DNA of 64,000 bases from an uncultured Lachnospiraceae bacterium (lineage in GTDB: Bacteria > Bacillota > Clostridia > Lachnospirales > Lachnospiraceae): NCBI GenBank assembly GCA_937965795.1, contig CALCMD010000083.1:1-64000 (forward strand), in the 5' to 3' direction. The notes under the pieces are model-generated. The model was given only the letters and a program-made list of their open reading frames with translations, did not search any database and was not told the origin of the DNA. Below are positions 8,143 to 16,547 of the stretch, piece after piece. Position 1 is the stretch's first letter. Every line of letters starts with the position of its first letter. The position numbers were made by a program, and so were the translations under genes.

Positions 8143-8685
8143 ATGGCTAAATGGGTATGTAATGTATGTGGTTATGTCGCAGAAGGAGATGCAGCGCCGG
8201 AGTTCTGTCCAGTCTGTAAAGCGCCGGCTTCCAAGTTCACAATGCAGGCAGGAGAGAAAACATGGGCTGCTGAACATGTGGTAGGCGTCGCTCAGGGCGT
8301 ACCGGAAGATATTCTGGCTGATTTAAGAGCAAACTTTGAAGGCGAGTGCTCTGAGGTTGGTATGTATCTGGCAATGGCAAGAGTCGCTCACAGAGAAGGA
8401 TATCCGGAAATCGGATTATACTGGGAGAAAGCTGCTTACGAAGAGGCAGAGCACGCTGCAAAATTTGCTGAACTGCTCGGCGAAGTAGTAACGGACAGCA
8501 CAAAGAAAAACCTTGAGATGCGCGTGGACGCTGAGAACGGCGCTACCGCTGGTAAGACTGATCTGGCAAAACGTGCGAAAGCCCTGAACCTTGACGCGAT
8601 CCATGACACCGTTCATGAGATGGCAAGAGACGAGGCAAGACACGGCAAGGCATTTGAAGGACTTCTTAAGAGATACTTTGGTTAA
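8143..8685 (+). CDS. rbr: Reverse rubrerythrin (NADH-dependent peroxidase component)
   Basis: 180-residue non-haem iron protein that reduces hydrogen peroxide and perhaps oxygen in anaerobes. The rubredoxin-like iron site is at the N-terminus (Cys6, Cys9, Cys22, Cys25), followed by the four-helix di-iron domain with EGECSE, YEEAEH and the late DEARH motif. That order is the reverse of classical rubrerythrin and matches the clostridial revRbr group, which is under PerR control in Clostridium acetobutylicum. RBS AAGGAG precedes the ATG. It has its own promoter and terminator. Confidence 0.92.
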   Translation: MAKWVCNVCGYVAEGDAAPEFCPVCKAPASKFTMQAGEKTWAAEHVVGVAQGVPEDILADLRANFEGECSEVGMYLAMARVAHREGYPEIGLYWEKAAYEEAEHAAKFAELLGEVVTDSTKKNLEMRVDAENGATAGKTDLAKRAKALNLDAIHDTVHEMARDEARHGKAFEGLLKRYFG

Positions 8686-8719
8686 TCAAACCTCCTGCTT
8701 TAAAAGGATTTTTAAGAGT

Positions 8720-8754
8720 AAGGGAATGAATCAGAAATGATTTGTTCCCTTTTT
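8720..8754 (+). terminator. Terminator after rubrerythrin
   Basis: Stem AAGGGAA...TTCCCTT extended by TGAATCA/TGATTTG around an AGAA-like loop, ending in TTTTT. Confidence 0.75.
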
Positions 8755-8772
8755 GCTTGCATGATAATCAAA

Positions 8773-8807
8773 ATGCACGTGCATGATCAGATAGATCGTG
8801 ATATAAT
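8773..8807 (+). promoter_or_regulatory. Promoter with a 12-base palindrome
   Basis: Extended -10 TGATATAAT (TATAAT at 8802-8807) with a weak GTGCAT at -35 (8779-8784), 17 bases apart. The palindrome ATGCACGTGCAT at 8773-8784 covers the -35 box and could be a repressor or activator site. Confidence 0.45.
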
Positions 8808-8881
8808 CAGTAAGAGAAAGACCCATTGACACATGAAGTGTGAATGAATAAAAATTGTATGAGAAAAAGGAGATGCAACAA

Positions 8882-9520
8882 ATGATTTGTAAAAAATGTG
8901 GAAATCCGGTAAACAAACATGACCGATTTTGTGCGAAATGTGGTTCCGCTATGGAAGCGCCTGTAAAGGAAATTAAGACGTTAATCATAGATGGTGTAAA
9001 AATGAGCGCTATGGATATGGTGGATTACTGTATCCAAAATAAGTATATCGTCGTAGGTTCTTTTATGTCTAATCAGACAAAAAAGGAATGGAGTATTTTC
9101 TTTGAAAATATCATAAATGAAATGCAGGATGATGAAACTGCTATCCTTTGTTTTGCAGGAAACCATGATTACAAAGGCGGAATAAATACTAGCGGTATGC
9201 ATTCTTATGTACTTACAAATAAGAGATTGATGATTGCCGGGTGGTATGGCAAGAAGTCTGGCATGACAAATCCCCTCAAAGCTTATTCTAATATTTATAA
9301 AGCGACTTTGGCTAAGAACCCAAAATGTGATAAAGATTCTGTTTATGTCCGTGATATCACCCATACGGATGCAGATATGGTAGGGGGACATGATGTGATT
9401 ACATTCCATACAACCAAAAGTGATTTTCATGTTATGTTCTACAGTCATAACGTTACTCATCAGTTATGTAATAAAATAAATGCCGCTCTGAAAGAATTAA
9501 AGGAGCATAAGCCGGAATAA
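8882..9520 (+). CDS. Zinc-ribbon protein with a PH-like C-terminal region
   Basis: 212-residue protein, no signal peptide or membrane segment. The N-terminus is a zinc ribbon (CKKCGNPVNKHDRFCAKCGS, two C-x2-C pairs). The middle and C-terminal part has the pattern of bacterial PH-like domains, notably YVLTNKRLMIAGW followed by a charged beta-rich stretch. Its function is unknown. ATG at 8882 has AAGGAG 9 bases upstream; an upstream in-frame ATG has none. It is monocistronic, ending at a hairpin shared with the convergent gene. Confidence 0.7.
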   Translation: MICKKCGNPVNKHDRFCAKCGSAMEAPVKEIKTLIIDGVKMSAMDMVDYCIQNKYIVVGSFMSNQTKKEWSIFFENIINEMQDDETAILCFAGNHDYKGGINTSGMHSYVLTNKRLMIAGWYGKKSGMTNPLKAYSNIYKATLAKNPKCDKDSVYVRDITHTDADMVGGHDVITFHTTKSDFHVMFYSHNVTHQLCNKINAALKELKEHKPE

Positions 9521-9571
9521 AGCCAGAGTCTGTCTCCCTTTCCATACACTTGAGTGAAAGCATAAAATATG

Positions 9572-9601
9572 GACAGCGGCATATCTTACAATGCCGCTGT
9601 C
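9572..9601. terminator. Bidirectional hairpin between convergent genes
   Basis: Perfect 11-bp stem GACAGCGGCAT/ATGCCGCTGTC with an 8-base loop, between the zinc-ribbon gene and the lipoprotein gene. T runs on either side are short. Confidence 0.7.
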
Positions 9602-9610
9602 TTGTTCCGG

Positions 9611-10399
9611 TTATTGCCCAAAGCTGTCCGAAATCTCCTCATAAGTATCGAGATCATCCGGAAGTTCAACCTCTACTTCCTTCCCCGGATTGTTTACATC
9701 CATATCCATGTCAAGGGCAATGCTCACATCCGTATCCTCTACGGTCATAGTCATATCCATCTTCATCTCCTGTTTCACGATATTAAAATCTTTATCTATC
9801 GTGAGTACTCCCTGCACTTCACCCACGCTCATCTGAAAATCACCTGCGTCACCCAGCGCATTAGACATCATACTGTCAAGAAGCGTCTCTGCCAGCTCAT
9901 TCATTTTATCGCCGTCCGCCTCAAAATCAATCACATAATGATTTCCTTCCTCTGTCAGCTCCAGGGATTGATAAGCGTCTGCCTGTATCTCCATAAAAGC
10001 GCTGTTCTGTTTGAGCCGCTCAGACATCTCACTCAGGTCCATAGCCATTTTCATTTTCTGCCCCATCGCTTCTGTATAAGAATAACCTTCCGTATAATAA
10101 GTGTTCATACGGATGCTCTGTCCCAGAATATTCATATCCATCTGCATGGCCATCTTCGGAGATTCTGTCGTGATACCGCTCTCCTTCATTTTCATGGTTA
10201 CGTCATAGTCGACCGTCTCACCCTCCGCCTGCATACTCATGGACATTTTGATATCCGCATCGATACCGTCCATCGTCTGCTGCTTTTCCGTTGCTTTCTC
10301 CAGAATCTGCTCTGCGGTCAGCTTGTTCCCGCATCCGGCCAGACACACGATCAGCAGAACCAGCGTCATCATCCCCGCCCACATGCTTCTCACTTTCAT
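9611..10399 (-). CDS. Met-rich lipoprotein, LppX/DUF6612-like
   Basis: 262-residue exported lipoprotein: signal peptide then lipobox CLAGC, preceded by MKVRSMWAGMMTLVLL. The mature chain is an alternating beta pattern (DADIKMSMSMQAEGETVDYDVTM and similar) typical of LolA/LppX-like lipid or hydrophobe carrier folds. Met is strikingly common in the strands. ATG at 10399 follows GGGAGGAAAACAGG; upstream ATG at 10438 overlaps the end region of the CotH gene and lacks a good site. Ligand unknown. It lies just after the CotH protein gene on the same strand. Confidence 0.65.
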   Translation of the reverse strand: MKVRSMWAGMMTLVLLIVCLAGCGNKLTAEQILEKATEKQQTMDGIDADIKMSMSMQAEGETVDYDVTMKMKESGITTESPKMAMQMDMNILGQSIRMNTYYTEGYSYTEAMGQKMKMAMDLSEMSERLKQNSAFMEIQADAYQSLELTEEGNHYVIDFEADGDKMNELAETLLDSMMSNALGDAGDFQMSVGEVQGVLTIDKDFNIVKQEMKMDMTMTVEDTDVSIALDMDMDVNNPGKEVEVELPDDLDTYEEISDSFGQ

Positions 10400-10448
10400 C
10401 CTGTTTTCCTCCCTTTGTTTTTTAATCTTCGGATTCACTATGCAAATA

Positions 10449-13400
10449 TTATTTTACTTTTACCGCTTTGGAATCCTTCGCCGGGCTGTATACATTTTTC
10501 TTCACTGCTACCACCCGATAATAGTATCTCTTGCCCTTTTTCACTTTCTTATCCACGTATTTTACCATTTTGGCCTTTTTCACCACGGCAATCCGTTTAA
10601 AGCCGCTCTTTGCCTGATTAGAACGGAAAATCATGTATTTCTTTGCCCCGCTTACCCGTTTCCATTTCACGGTAACGCTTCTTCTGCTTCCTGCTTTTGC
10701 AGCCTTCGCCGTCACCTTTTTGGTTGCTTTTGGAAGCGTAATACTTTTTTCCACTCCGGTTTTGCTGACGGTCTTTCCCGCTGCCGCCTCTGCCAGATAG
10801 GAAACTTTTCCGCCTGCCGGCTTTGTGTCATAGAACGTATCTCCCGTAATCGTTCCCAGAAGTGTCGTCTTACTTCCTGCTTTCCGGTAAATACGATAGC
10901 TCTCTGCCTGATCCACTTTGCCGATCTTTACCGCCACGTTTACGTTTCCGGAACGAATCACGCTCTTTACGGACAGGACGGCCGGCGCCGCCAGCGTCTG
11001 CGGTTTATCGACGTTCGGATCTTTGATGTCCGGATCTTTGATCTCACCATTTCCACCTGCAAATTTTTCCGTCCCCCAGGCGCCGTCGCTGACGCTCTTT
11101 GGCTTCGCCGCTTCCTGAATCACACCCGGAATCTTACTGTAATTGAGCACTTCAAAATCATTTGCGTTATGATCGGTATCAATAAAGGCAATTCTGCGAA
11201 CCGCTTTGTTTTTGGAGATAATTTCGTCTCCCACAGGGTTTACCAGCGCTGTTCCCTCTACTTCCGCTTCATTTACCGATACGCCGTCCACCTGTGCGCT
11301 TCCCTGGAAAAGCGTCACGCTGTAGCGTTTATTATCAAGGTTCCAGCTCCAGTCCATATCCGCCTGCTCCACCTTGTAGAGACTGCCTGAGACTTCCTCA
11401 CCGCAGCGAATCAGATAAGAAGTATGTGCCGGTATCTCCCCGGTAAGCGCCAGAGTCTCTTCTGTTCCTCCGGATGTATAACGAATACTGTATCCTGCCA
11501 GACTGACAGCCGCTGCCGTTGGGTTATAAAGCTCGATAAAGCTGTGGGACCATGCCGGAGACGATTTTCCTCCGTTTCCATACACCTGATTGATAATCAG
11601 GTGCTCCGTCTGCGCCGACACGGCCTGCACCGCTTCTGTCTCCGCGCTCTGGACACTTCCCGCCAGCGCTGTATGCGTCACACGCACGGAAATCCTTTTT
11701 CCCGCATAACTGCTGTCCAATACCAGAAATGCCCCTGTCTGGCCTTCAAGGACTGCCCCATCCGCCAGCCACTGATAGCTAAGAAGTGCGTCATCCGTCT
11801 CGCTTGTTTTCTGATCCGCATACAGAAGCGCACCCAAAATCGCATTTCCCCGAATGTCCACGCTTCCTTCCAATTCTGCCGGTTCGCCGCCCGGTACCGT
11901 TTGCTCCGCTTCACCAATGATACTTCCGGCCTCTGTCGTGCTTCTTACTCTGACGCCTAATTTCTTTCCTGCCATTTCAGCCGTAATCTGCAATTCCCTG
12001 CCGGTGGCGCCTGCAATCGCACTTCCGTCCGCCAGCCACTGATAGGTAAATTCCTTTGAACTGCTGCCTGTCACCTGCGCCGACACGGTCTCTCCGACTT
12101 CCATGTTTCCCGTAATCGCAACACTGCCCGTCAGCTTGTTATACCCTGACGCTGTCCCGTACGCAAACGCCCTGTCCAGAAATGCCGCGCGCCTTGTCAG
12201 GAAATTTTCTACATAATCCACACTTGTCTCAAAGTCAACCCCACTCTGTACCCCGGTTACGGAATGATAAAGGCATCCCGGCCAGATCAGGAAGTTCAGC
12301 TCTGCGGAAGTACGCAGTTCATTTTCAACCTCTGCCAAAGGCTGAAGGACCTTCAGAACATAATCCGTTTTTTGTCCAAGCATCGCCTTTACAGCCGGAT
12401 AAAACGTCTCGTTCCACTGTTCCACGATCAGACGTTTTACCGATTCGTGCTGGACGGACTGTGCCATCAGGTTCATGCCGCCGATATTATAGATCGCCGC
12501 CCGGTTCGCCCACCATGCTTCCGGGTCCGTCAGAGATACGCTCTCTCCATCAGCCGCCTGTCTGCCTCCCGGATGATTTCCTACCGCAATATCGAAATCC
12601 CATACCGGCGCCATATGAAGCTTTCCGTCTCCCGTCCGGTCAGAATCCTTATAGAGATAAAAACTGGTGATGCCAGAATCCAGATTCGCGCTGTATTCCT
12701 GAATAAGGTACATTCTTGCAATGGACTCCTCGTCAATATATTCTGAAAAATGTTTTCCTTTGGAGTTGTAGCCCGTCTTAGAGTAAATCGCATCCTCCAT
12801 GTCCTGATAAAAATCCGCAATATAACGAATCTGCTTTTCTGAAACAAATTCCGGCGCTTTCATCGTCACAGACTGACCGATTTTCGTCACGAACCCACAT
12901 GCTTCATTGGGATAACGTTCATTCAGCTCCAGCTCGATCAGGTATCCTCCCGTAATATCCTCCGGATTATTCGGAATGTTGACCCATTTCCGGGTCTGTG
13001 CCCTGGATTCCGATACGCCCCCCGCCGAATAGCTGTCAAGCTCCGCATCGTTCACCTCTTCCGTCGCTTTCTCCATATCGGTAATATTGACCCGGTTCTT
13101 GTCGATCTCCACCTTCTCCGTCAGCAGATACGTTCCGTTGTACGACCCGTTCAGATACAGGTCTACCGACTTGCTGTCCATCGTAAACGGTACTCCCGTT
13201 TCTTCTGCAAGTTTGTAGATCATTTTGTTTCTCAGCAGGGAAGTATCCAGATAATTCGCCAGAAGGCACCATCCCTTTGCCTTCCCCATCCCCAAAAGAT
13301 CTGAGGAAGTATCCAGCTTGATATTATATGGACGTTTATCATACTCCCAGGTAGCGTTTCCTCTTCCCTTAATCGACTTCAGGGTACTGTTATAATCTAC

Positions 13401-13940
13401 CGTTCCGTCCGCGCGGATCAGGAGCATATCGCCCTTTTCCTTGTATTCTTTATCCGCATGAATCGCGTCCATTGTTCCGGAGGCTGTCTGAATAAACATG
13501 GATGCAAGGTTTGCAGATTTCCGGACACGGATTGTCTCCCTCTTTCCATTCCCCGTCGAGACAGTCAGCGTCCCATTGTCCTTCGGAAGGCTGATCTCAT
13601 CCCCGCTGTGAACCTGTTTTCCGTCAATCGTCACATACCCGGAAAGCGGCACAAGTTCCTTCGTTCCGTTTTCCTTATCAATATTTTCCATTGAAAACCA
13701 GATGCGCACAGTATCCGTGTCGGCGCTCGCCGGCAGAATCAAAGCCGACTCATAGGTATAGTCTTTTCCCGACACAAACTGTGCGTGAAGCTTCTGCTCC
13801 GGCGCGCCGGATAAAAATCCTGTAATACATACATCGTCATAGCTTTCAATCAGCGTATCCGTCTCTGCCGCCGATACGTTAAAAGGCAGTATCCCCGCTA
13901 TACAGAGCACAAACGCTATCCCAAGAAAAAATTTTTTCAT
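10449..13940 (-). CDS. Secreted CotH-kinase protein with Ig-like, lamin-tail and Fn3-like domains
   Basis: 1163 residues, exported (signal peptide 1-24 ending VSA). Residues about 140-590 form a CotH kinase domain: KGRGNATWEYDKRPYNIKL near 190-208 and the catalytic PVWDFD at 445-450. Two related Ig-like repeats (both with YQWLADG) lie at 600-690 and 691-775. A lamin-tail domain starts near 780 (LIINQVYGNGG, FIELYNPTA). A Lys-rich region from 980 to the end has two fibronectin-type-III-like units (SYRIYRK, KYMIFRS). CotH kinases phosphorylate proteins on Ser in spore coats and other settings. ATG at 13940 follows GGAGAAGGAG. No sortase motif is seen; the basic tail may bind the wall. Confidence 0.88.
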   Translation of the reverse strand: MKKFFLGIAFVLCIAGILPFNVSAAETDTLIESYDDVCITGFLSGAPEQKLHAQFVSGKDYTYESALILPASADTDTVRIWFSMENIDKENGTKELVPLSGYVTIDGKQVHSGDEISLPKDNGTLTVSTGNGKRETIRVRKSANLASMFIQTASGTMDAIHADKEYKEKGDMLLIRADGTVDYNSTLKSIKGRGNATWEYDKRPYNIKLDTSSDLLGMGKAKGWCLLANYLDTSLLRNKMIYKLAEETGVPFTMDSKSVDLYLNGSYNGTYLLTEKVEIDKNRVNITDMEKATEEVNDAELDSYSAGGVSESRAQTRKWVNIPNNPEDITGGYLIELELNERYPNEACGFVTKIGQSVTMKAPEFVSEKQIRYIADFYQDMEDAIYSKTGYNSKGKHFSEYIDEESIARMYLIQEYSANLDSGITSFYLYKDSDRTGDGKLHMAPVWDFDIAVGNHPGGRQAADGESVSLTDPEAWWANRAAIYNIGGMNLMAQSVQHESVKRLIVEQWNETFYPAVKAMLGQKTDYVLKVLQPLAEVENELRTSAELNFLIWPGCLYHSVTGVQSGVDFETSVDYVENFLTRRAAFLDRAFAYGTASGYNKLTGSVAITGNMEVGETVSAQVTGSSSKEFTYQWLADGSAIAGATGRELQITAEMAGKKLGVRVRSTTEAGSIIGEAEQTVPGGEPAELEGSVDIRGNAILGALLYADQKTSETDDALLSYQWLADGAVLEGQTGAFLVLDSSYAGKRISVRVTHTALAGSVQSAETEAVQAVSAQTEHLIINQVYGNGGKSSPAWSHSFIELYNPTAAAVSLAGYSIRYTSGGTEETLALTGEIPAHTSYLIRCGEEVSGSLYKVEQADMDWSWNLDNKRYSVTLFQGSAQVDGVSVNEAEVEGTALVNPVGDEIISKNKAVRRIAFIDTDHNANDFEVLNYSKIPGVIQEAAKPKSVSDGAWGTEKFAGGNGEIKDPDIKDPNVDKPQTLAAPAVLSVKSVIRSGNVNVAVKIGKVDQAESYRIYRKAGSKTTLLGTITGDTFYDTKPAGGKVSYLAEAAAGKTVSKTGVEKSITLPKATKKVTAKAAKAGSRRSVTVKWKRVSGAKKYMIFRSNQAKSGFKRIAVVKKAKMVKYVDKKVKKGKRYYYRVVAVKKNVYSPAKDSKAVKVK

Positions 13941-13972
13941 ACTTTTTCTCCTTCTCCTTTTTATTTTTTTCC

Positions 13973-14001
13973 ATTTTACCATAAAAGACGGCCCATGTCA
14001 T
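13973..14001 (-). promoter_or_regulatory. Promoter of the CotH-protein gene
   Basis: Minus strand ATGACA (14001-13996), 17-base spacer, TAAAAT (13978-13973) with an upstream TGG that gives a partial extended -10. Confidence 0.65.
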
Positions 14002-14022
14002 TAAATTTTCGGCAAAATATAC

Positions 14023-14050
14023 AAACCCCCACACAGCCGTGCGGGGGTTC
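14023..14050 (-). terminator. Terminator after the ECF S component
   Basis: Minus strand ACCCCCGCAC, loop GGCT, GTGTGGGGGT then TTTG; about 14 bases after the stop of the S-component gene and just before the CotH promoter. Confidence 0.75.
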
Positions 14051-14063
14051 CCTTTTGCATTCT

Positions 14064-14654
14064 TTATTCTGTTTTCACCAAAAATCCCGCTTTCTCCATT
14101 GCCGGACGAAGGACGTTATAAAGCAGCGCTACCAAAAATACTGACGCCACCGCATTGACAAAAGTCGTGGCGGTACTCCATTTCGCCAGGACACTTGCCA
14201 TCTCCTGCGGCTGTCCCAGAATATACATTTTATAGAAATAGCCGACCAGCGGATCAAAGACGACATTAAACGCCAGACCACAGACAGCGGCGATCGTGCT
14301 CCATTTAAAAATGTATTTCGGGTCATGGCTGGAACCGATTTTCGCGATCCGGTGCGCCACCAGCCCGGTAATCAGCCCGATTCCGAATTTCAAGATAAAA
14401 GTCTTTGGCGCGCTCACAAGGTACACCGGATCAAGAATATCCGCAATCGTCATGCCTGCTGCGCCTGCCAGACCGCCATAGCCGCCGCCTAAAAGCAGCG
14501 CTCCCAGCACACAGAACGCATTTCCAATATGAAGGGACGTAGCGTCTCCGCCCGGCATCGGAATCTTAATCTGTAAAAACGTAAAAGCCACAAAGCAAAG
14601 AGCCGCCAGAAGCGCCGTCTGCGTCCATTTCAACAACCTGTTTTTCTTCTCCAT
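14064..14654 (-). CDS. ECF transporter S component
   Basis: 196-residue membrane protein with about six hydrophobic segments. It shows the S-component pattern: an Ala-rich first helix (LLAALCFVAFTFLQIKIPMPGG), DATSLHIGNAFCVLGALLLGG, and the LAGAAGMTIADILDP block. These are the integral subunits that bind a vitamin or cofactor precursor and dock onto a shared EcfAA'T module, which is not in this window. The pattern resembles the PF07155 riboflavin/HMP-type group; the substrate is not fixed. ATG at 14654 follows AGAGGAA. No riboswitch is seen upstream. Confidence 0.8.
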   Translation of the reverse strand: MEKKNRLLKWTQTALLAALCFVAFTFLQIKIPMPGGDATSLHIGNAFCVLGALLLGGGYGGLAGAAGMTIADILDPVYLVSAPKTFILKFGIGLITGLVAHRIAKIGSSHDPKYIFKWSTIAAVCGLAFNVVFDPLVGYFYKMYILGQPQEMASVLAKWSTATTFVNAVASVFLVALLYNVLRPAMEKAGFLVKTE

Positions 14655-14749
14655 AAAGCATTCCTCTTTTCCTCTTTTTTCTGAAAACATAGTAACACTA
14701 ATATGGTATTGCTGAAATAGCCAGTTGCCGCTTTTTTGACCGGTCCACT

Positions 14750-16333
14750 CTATTTATGGTTCGCAGGCTCGATATTGATCGACTTTCCTTTGATTTTTGC
14801 ATGATCCATCGCCAGAAGCACTTCCCTCGCTCTGTCCTTTGGCACTTCCACGAAGGTATATTTATCGTACATGTCAATACATCCCACCAGGTTTCCCGGC
14901 ATTCCCGACTCCCCGGCAATGGCTCCCAGGACATCGCCCGGCCGCACATTCTGTTTCTTTCCTATATTAATGAAGAGACGCACCATGCCCTCCTCTGCTC
15001 CCGTATCGCCAAAATCAAACGTATCTTTCTGTAAACTCTCGCCTGTTCCCATCGCCTGTTTTAAAAATGCCGCTGCCAGATCCATCGCCGTATAGTCCTC
15101 CTCATTCAGACGCTGCTCGATCATACTGACCATTGCGCTCAGGTTTTCATTCTGAATGATTTCTGTAAGGCCATCCAGAATCTTTTCGGCCTTTATCGCG
15201 CTGACGTCATTTAAGGATGGAATCGGCTGTGCGTAAACCTTTGTCTTGCAATATCTCTGGATATCCTTCAGCTTATAAACCTCTTTTCCCACAATAAAGG
15301 TAAAAGCCTTTCCGACCCGGCCTGCTCTTCCGGTACGGCCGATCCGATGCACATAAAATTCATCATCCTGCGGCAGATCATAATTAAAGACCGCCTCCAC
15401 ATCATCCACATCAATCCCTCTGGCCGCCACATCCGTAGCAATGAGGATTTCTGTTTTTCCATTCCGGAATCCGTTCATGACACGGTCGCGCTGAGACTGT
15501 TTCATATCCCCGTGTAGCCCTTCCGCAAAGTACCCGCGCCCCTGGAGCGCGCTTGTCAGCTCATCCACACGGCGCTTGGTATTGCAGAACACCAGGGAAA
15601 GCTTCGGGTCGTACATATCCAGAAGCCTTGACAGCACTTCTTCTTTATTGCGTTCCTTTACTTCATAATAATACTGATCGATGTTTCTCACCGTCAGCTC
15701 TTTTTTCACCACCTTCACAAGCTCTGCATTCTTCTGGTAGTTTTTCGTGATCTCCAGAATCGGCTTTGGCATCGTGGCGGAAAACAGGATCGTCTGCCGC
15801 TCCTGCGGAACGTCTTTTAAAATCGTTTCAATATCCTCCCGGAATCCCATATTCAGCATCTCATCCGCCTCGTCCAGCACGATGGTGTGCAGCTCGCCAA
15901 ATTTCAGGGTGTGGCGGCGCATGTGATCCATCACGCGCCCCGGCGTCCCGATAATGATCTGAATGCCCCCCTTTAAAGAACGGATCTGTTTTCCGATCTC
16001 CTGCCCTCCGTAGATCGGGAGCACCTTAATCCCGTGCATGAACCGGCTCAGACGCCTGATTTCATCCGCTACCTGGATCGCCAGCTCTCTGGTCGGGCAG
16101 AGAATAAGCGCCTGCAATTTCTTATTTTTCGGGTCGATTTTTTCCAGAATCGGAATCCCGAAAGCGGCTGTTTTCCCGGTTCCGGTCTGCGCCTGACCGA
16201 TCACATCCTTTCCTTCCATAATCACCGGAATCGCACGCGCCTGTATGGGAGTGGCCGCCTCGAATCCCATCTCCGTTACTGCCCTTAACACCTGGGGGCA
16301 TAATCCCAAATCTTCAAACTTTACTGTCTCCAT
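14750..16333 (-). CDS. DEAD-box RNA helicase with DbpA-type RNA-binding domain
   Basis: 527 residues, CshA/CsdA-like. Q motif at FEAATPIQARAIP, motif I AQTGTGKT, II VLDEADEML, III FSATMP, VI HRIGRTGRAGR, so an active ATP-dependent RNA helicase. The last about 75 residues (MVRLFINIGKKQNVRPGDVLG onward) are the DbpA RNA-binding fold. Such enzymes help ribosome assembly and mRNA decay and are cold-induced. ATG at 16333 follows GGAAAGGAAAAG. The frame is open for 54 more codons through the leader, but those codons lie across a hairpin and have no ribosome site. Confidence 0.93.
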   Translation of the reverse strand: METVKFEDLGLCPQVLRAVTEMGFEAATPIQARAIPVIMEGKDVIGQAQTGTGKTAAFGIPILEKIDPKNKKLQALILCPTRELAIQVADEIRRLSRFMHGIKVLPIYGGQEIGKQIRSLKGGIQIIIGTPGRVMDHMRRHTLKFGELHTIVLDEADEMLNMGFREDIETILKDVPQERQTILFSATMPKPILEITKNYQKNAELVKVVKKELTVRNIDQYYYEVKERNKEEVLSRLLDMYDPKLSLVFCNTKRRVDELTSALQGRGYFAEGLHGDMKQSQRDRVMNGFRNGKTEILIATDVAARGIDVDDVEAVFNYDLPQDDEFYVHRIGRTGRAGRVGKAFTFIVGKEVYKLKDIQRYCKTKVYAQPIPSLNDVSAIKAEKILDGLTEIIQNENLSAMVSMIEQRLNEEDYTAMDLAAAFLKQAMGTGESLQKDTFDFGDTGAEEGMVRLFINIGKKQNVRPGDVLGAIAGESGMPGNLVGCIDMYDKYTFVEVPKDRAREVLLAMDHAKIKGKSINIEPANHK

Positions 16334-16410
16334 CTTTTCTTTTCCTTTCCAAAAGTTCTGTACAAGCAGTTCCAACCGCAGACCTGCTTTCGTTGTGTAT
16401 CGAACATAGA

Positions 16411-16446
16411 AAAGCCCTGCACTTTTATCCATCTGTACAGGGCTTA
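16411..16446 (-). terminator. Attenuator-like hairpin in the helicase leader
   Basis: Minus strand AAGCCCTGTAC, 12-base loop, GTGCAGGGCTT followed by TTCT. It lies between the promoter and the helicase ATG, about 80 bases before the start, so it can act as a conditional terminator or an RNA-stability element. Confidence 0.65.
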
Positions 16447-16503
16447 TATTCTTCAAAATTGTCATTTTGCTCTTATTTCTATCAGACAAGTACAACGCCA
16501 GTA

Positions 16504-16533
16504 ATCATAACACAGCTTTTATATCCATGTCAA
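16504..16533 (-). promoter_or_regulatory. Promoter of the helicase gene
   Basis: Minus strand TTGACA (16533-16528), 18-base spacer, TATGAT (16509-16504). Start is expected near 16497, giving a leader of about 160 bases. Confidence 0.75.
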
Positions 16534-16547
16534 CACTTTCCTTTTTA

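Noticed and set aside
9569..10600. Long plus-strand open frame (343 codons, His/Leu-rich)
   Set aside because: It lies opposite the lipoprotein and the end of the CotH gene, has no ribosome site, and its His/Phe-rich, low-order composition is that of a reverse-strand shadow.
14655..14749. Riboswitch upstream of the ECF S component
   Set aside because: Only about 95 bases separate it from the helicase stop, and I see no thiamine, FMN or other aptamer core.
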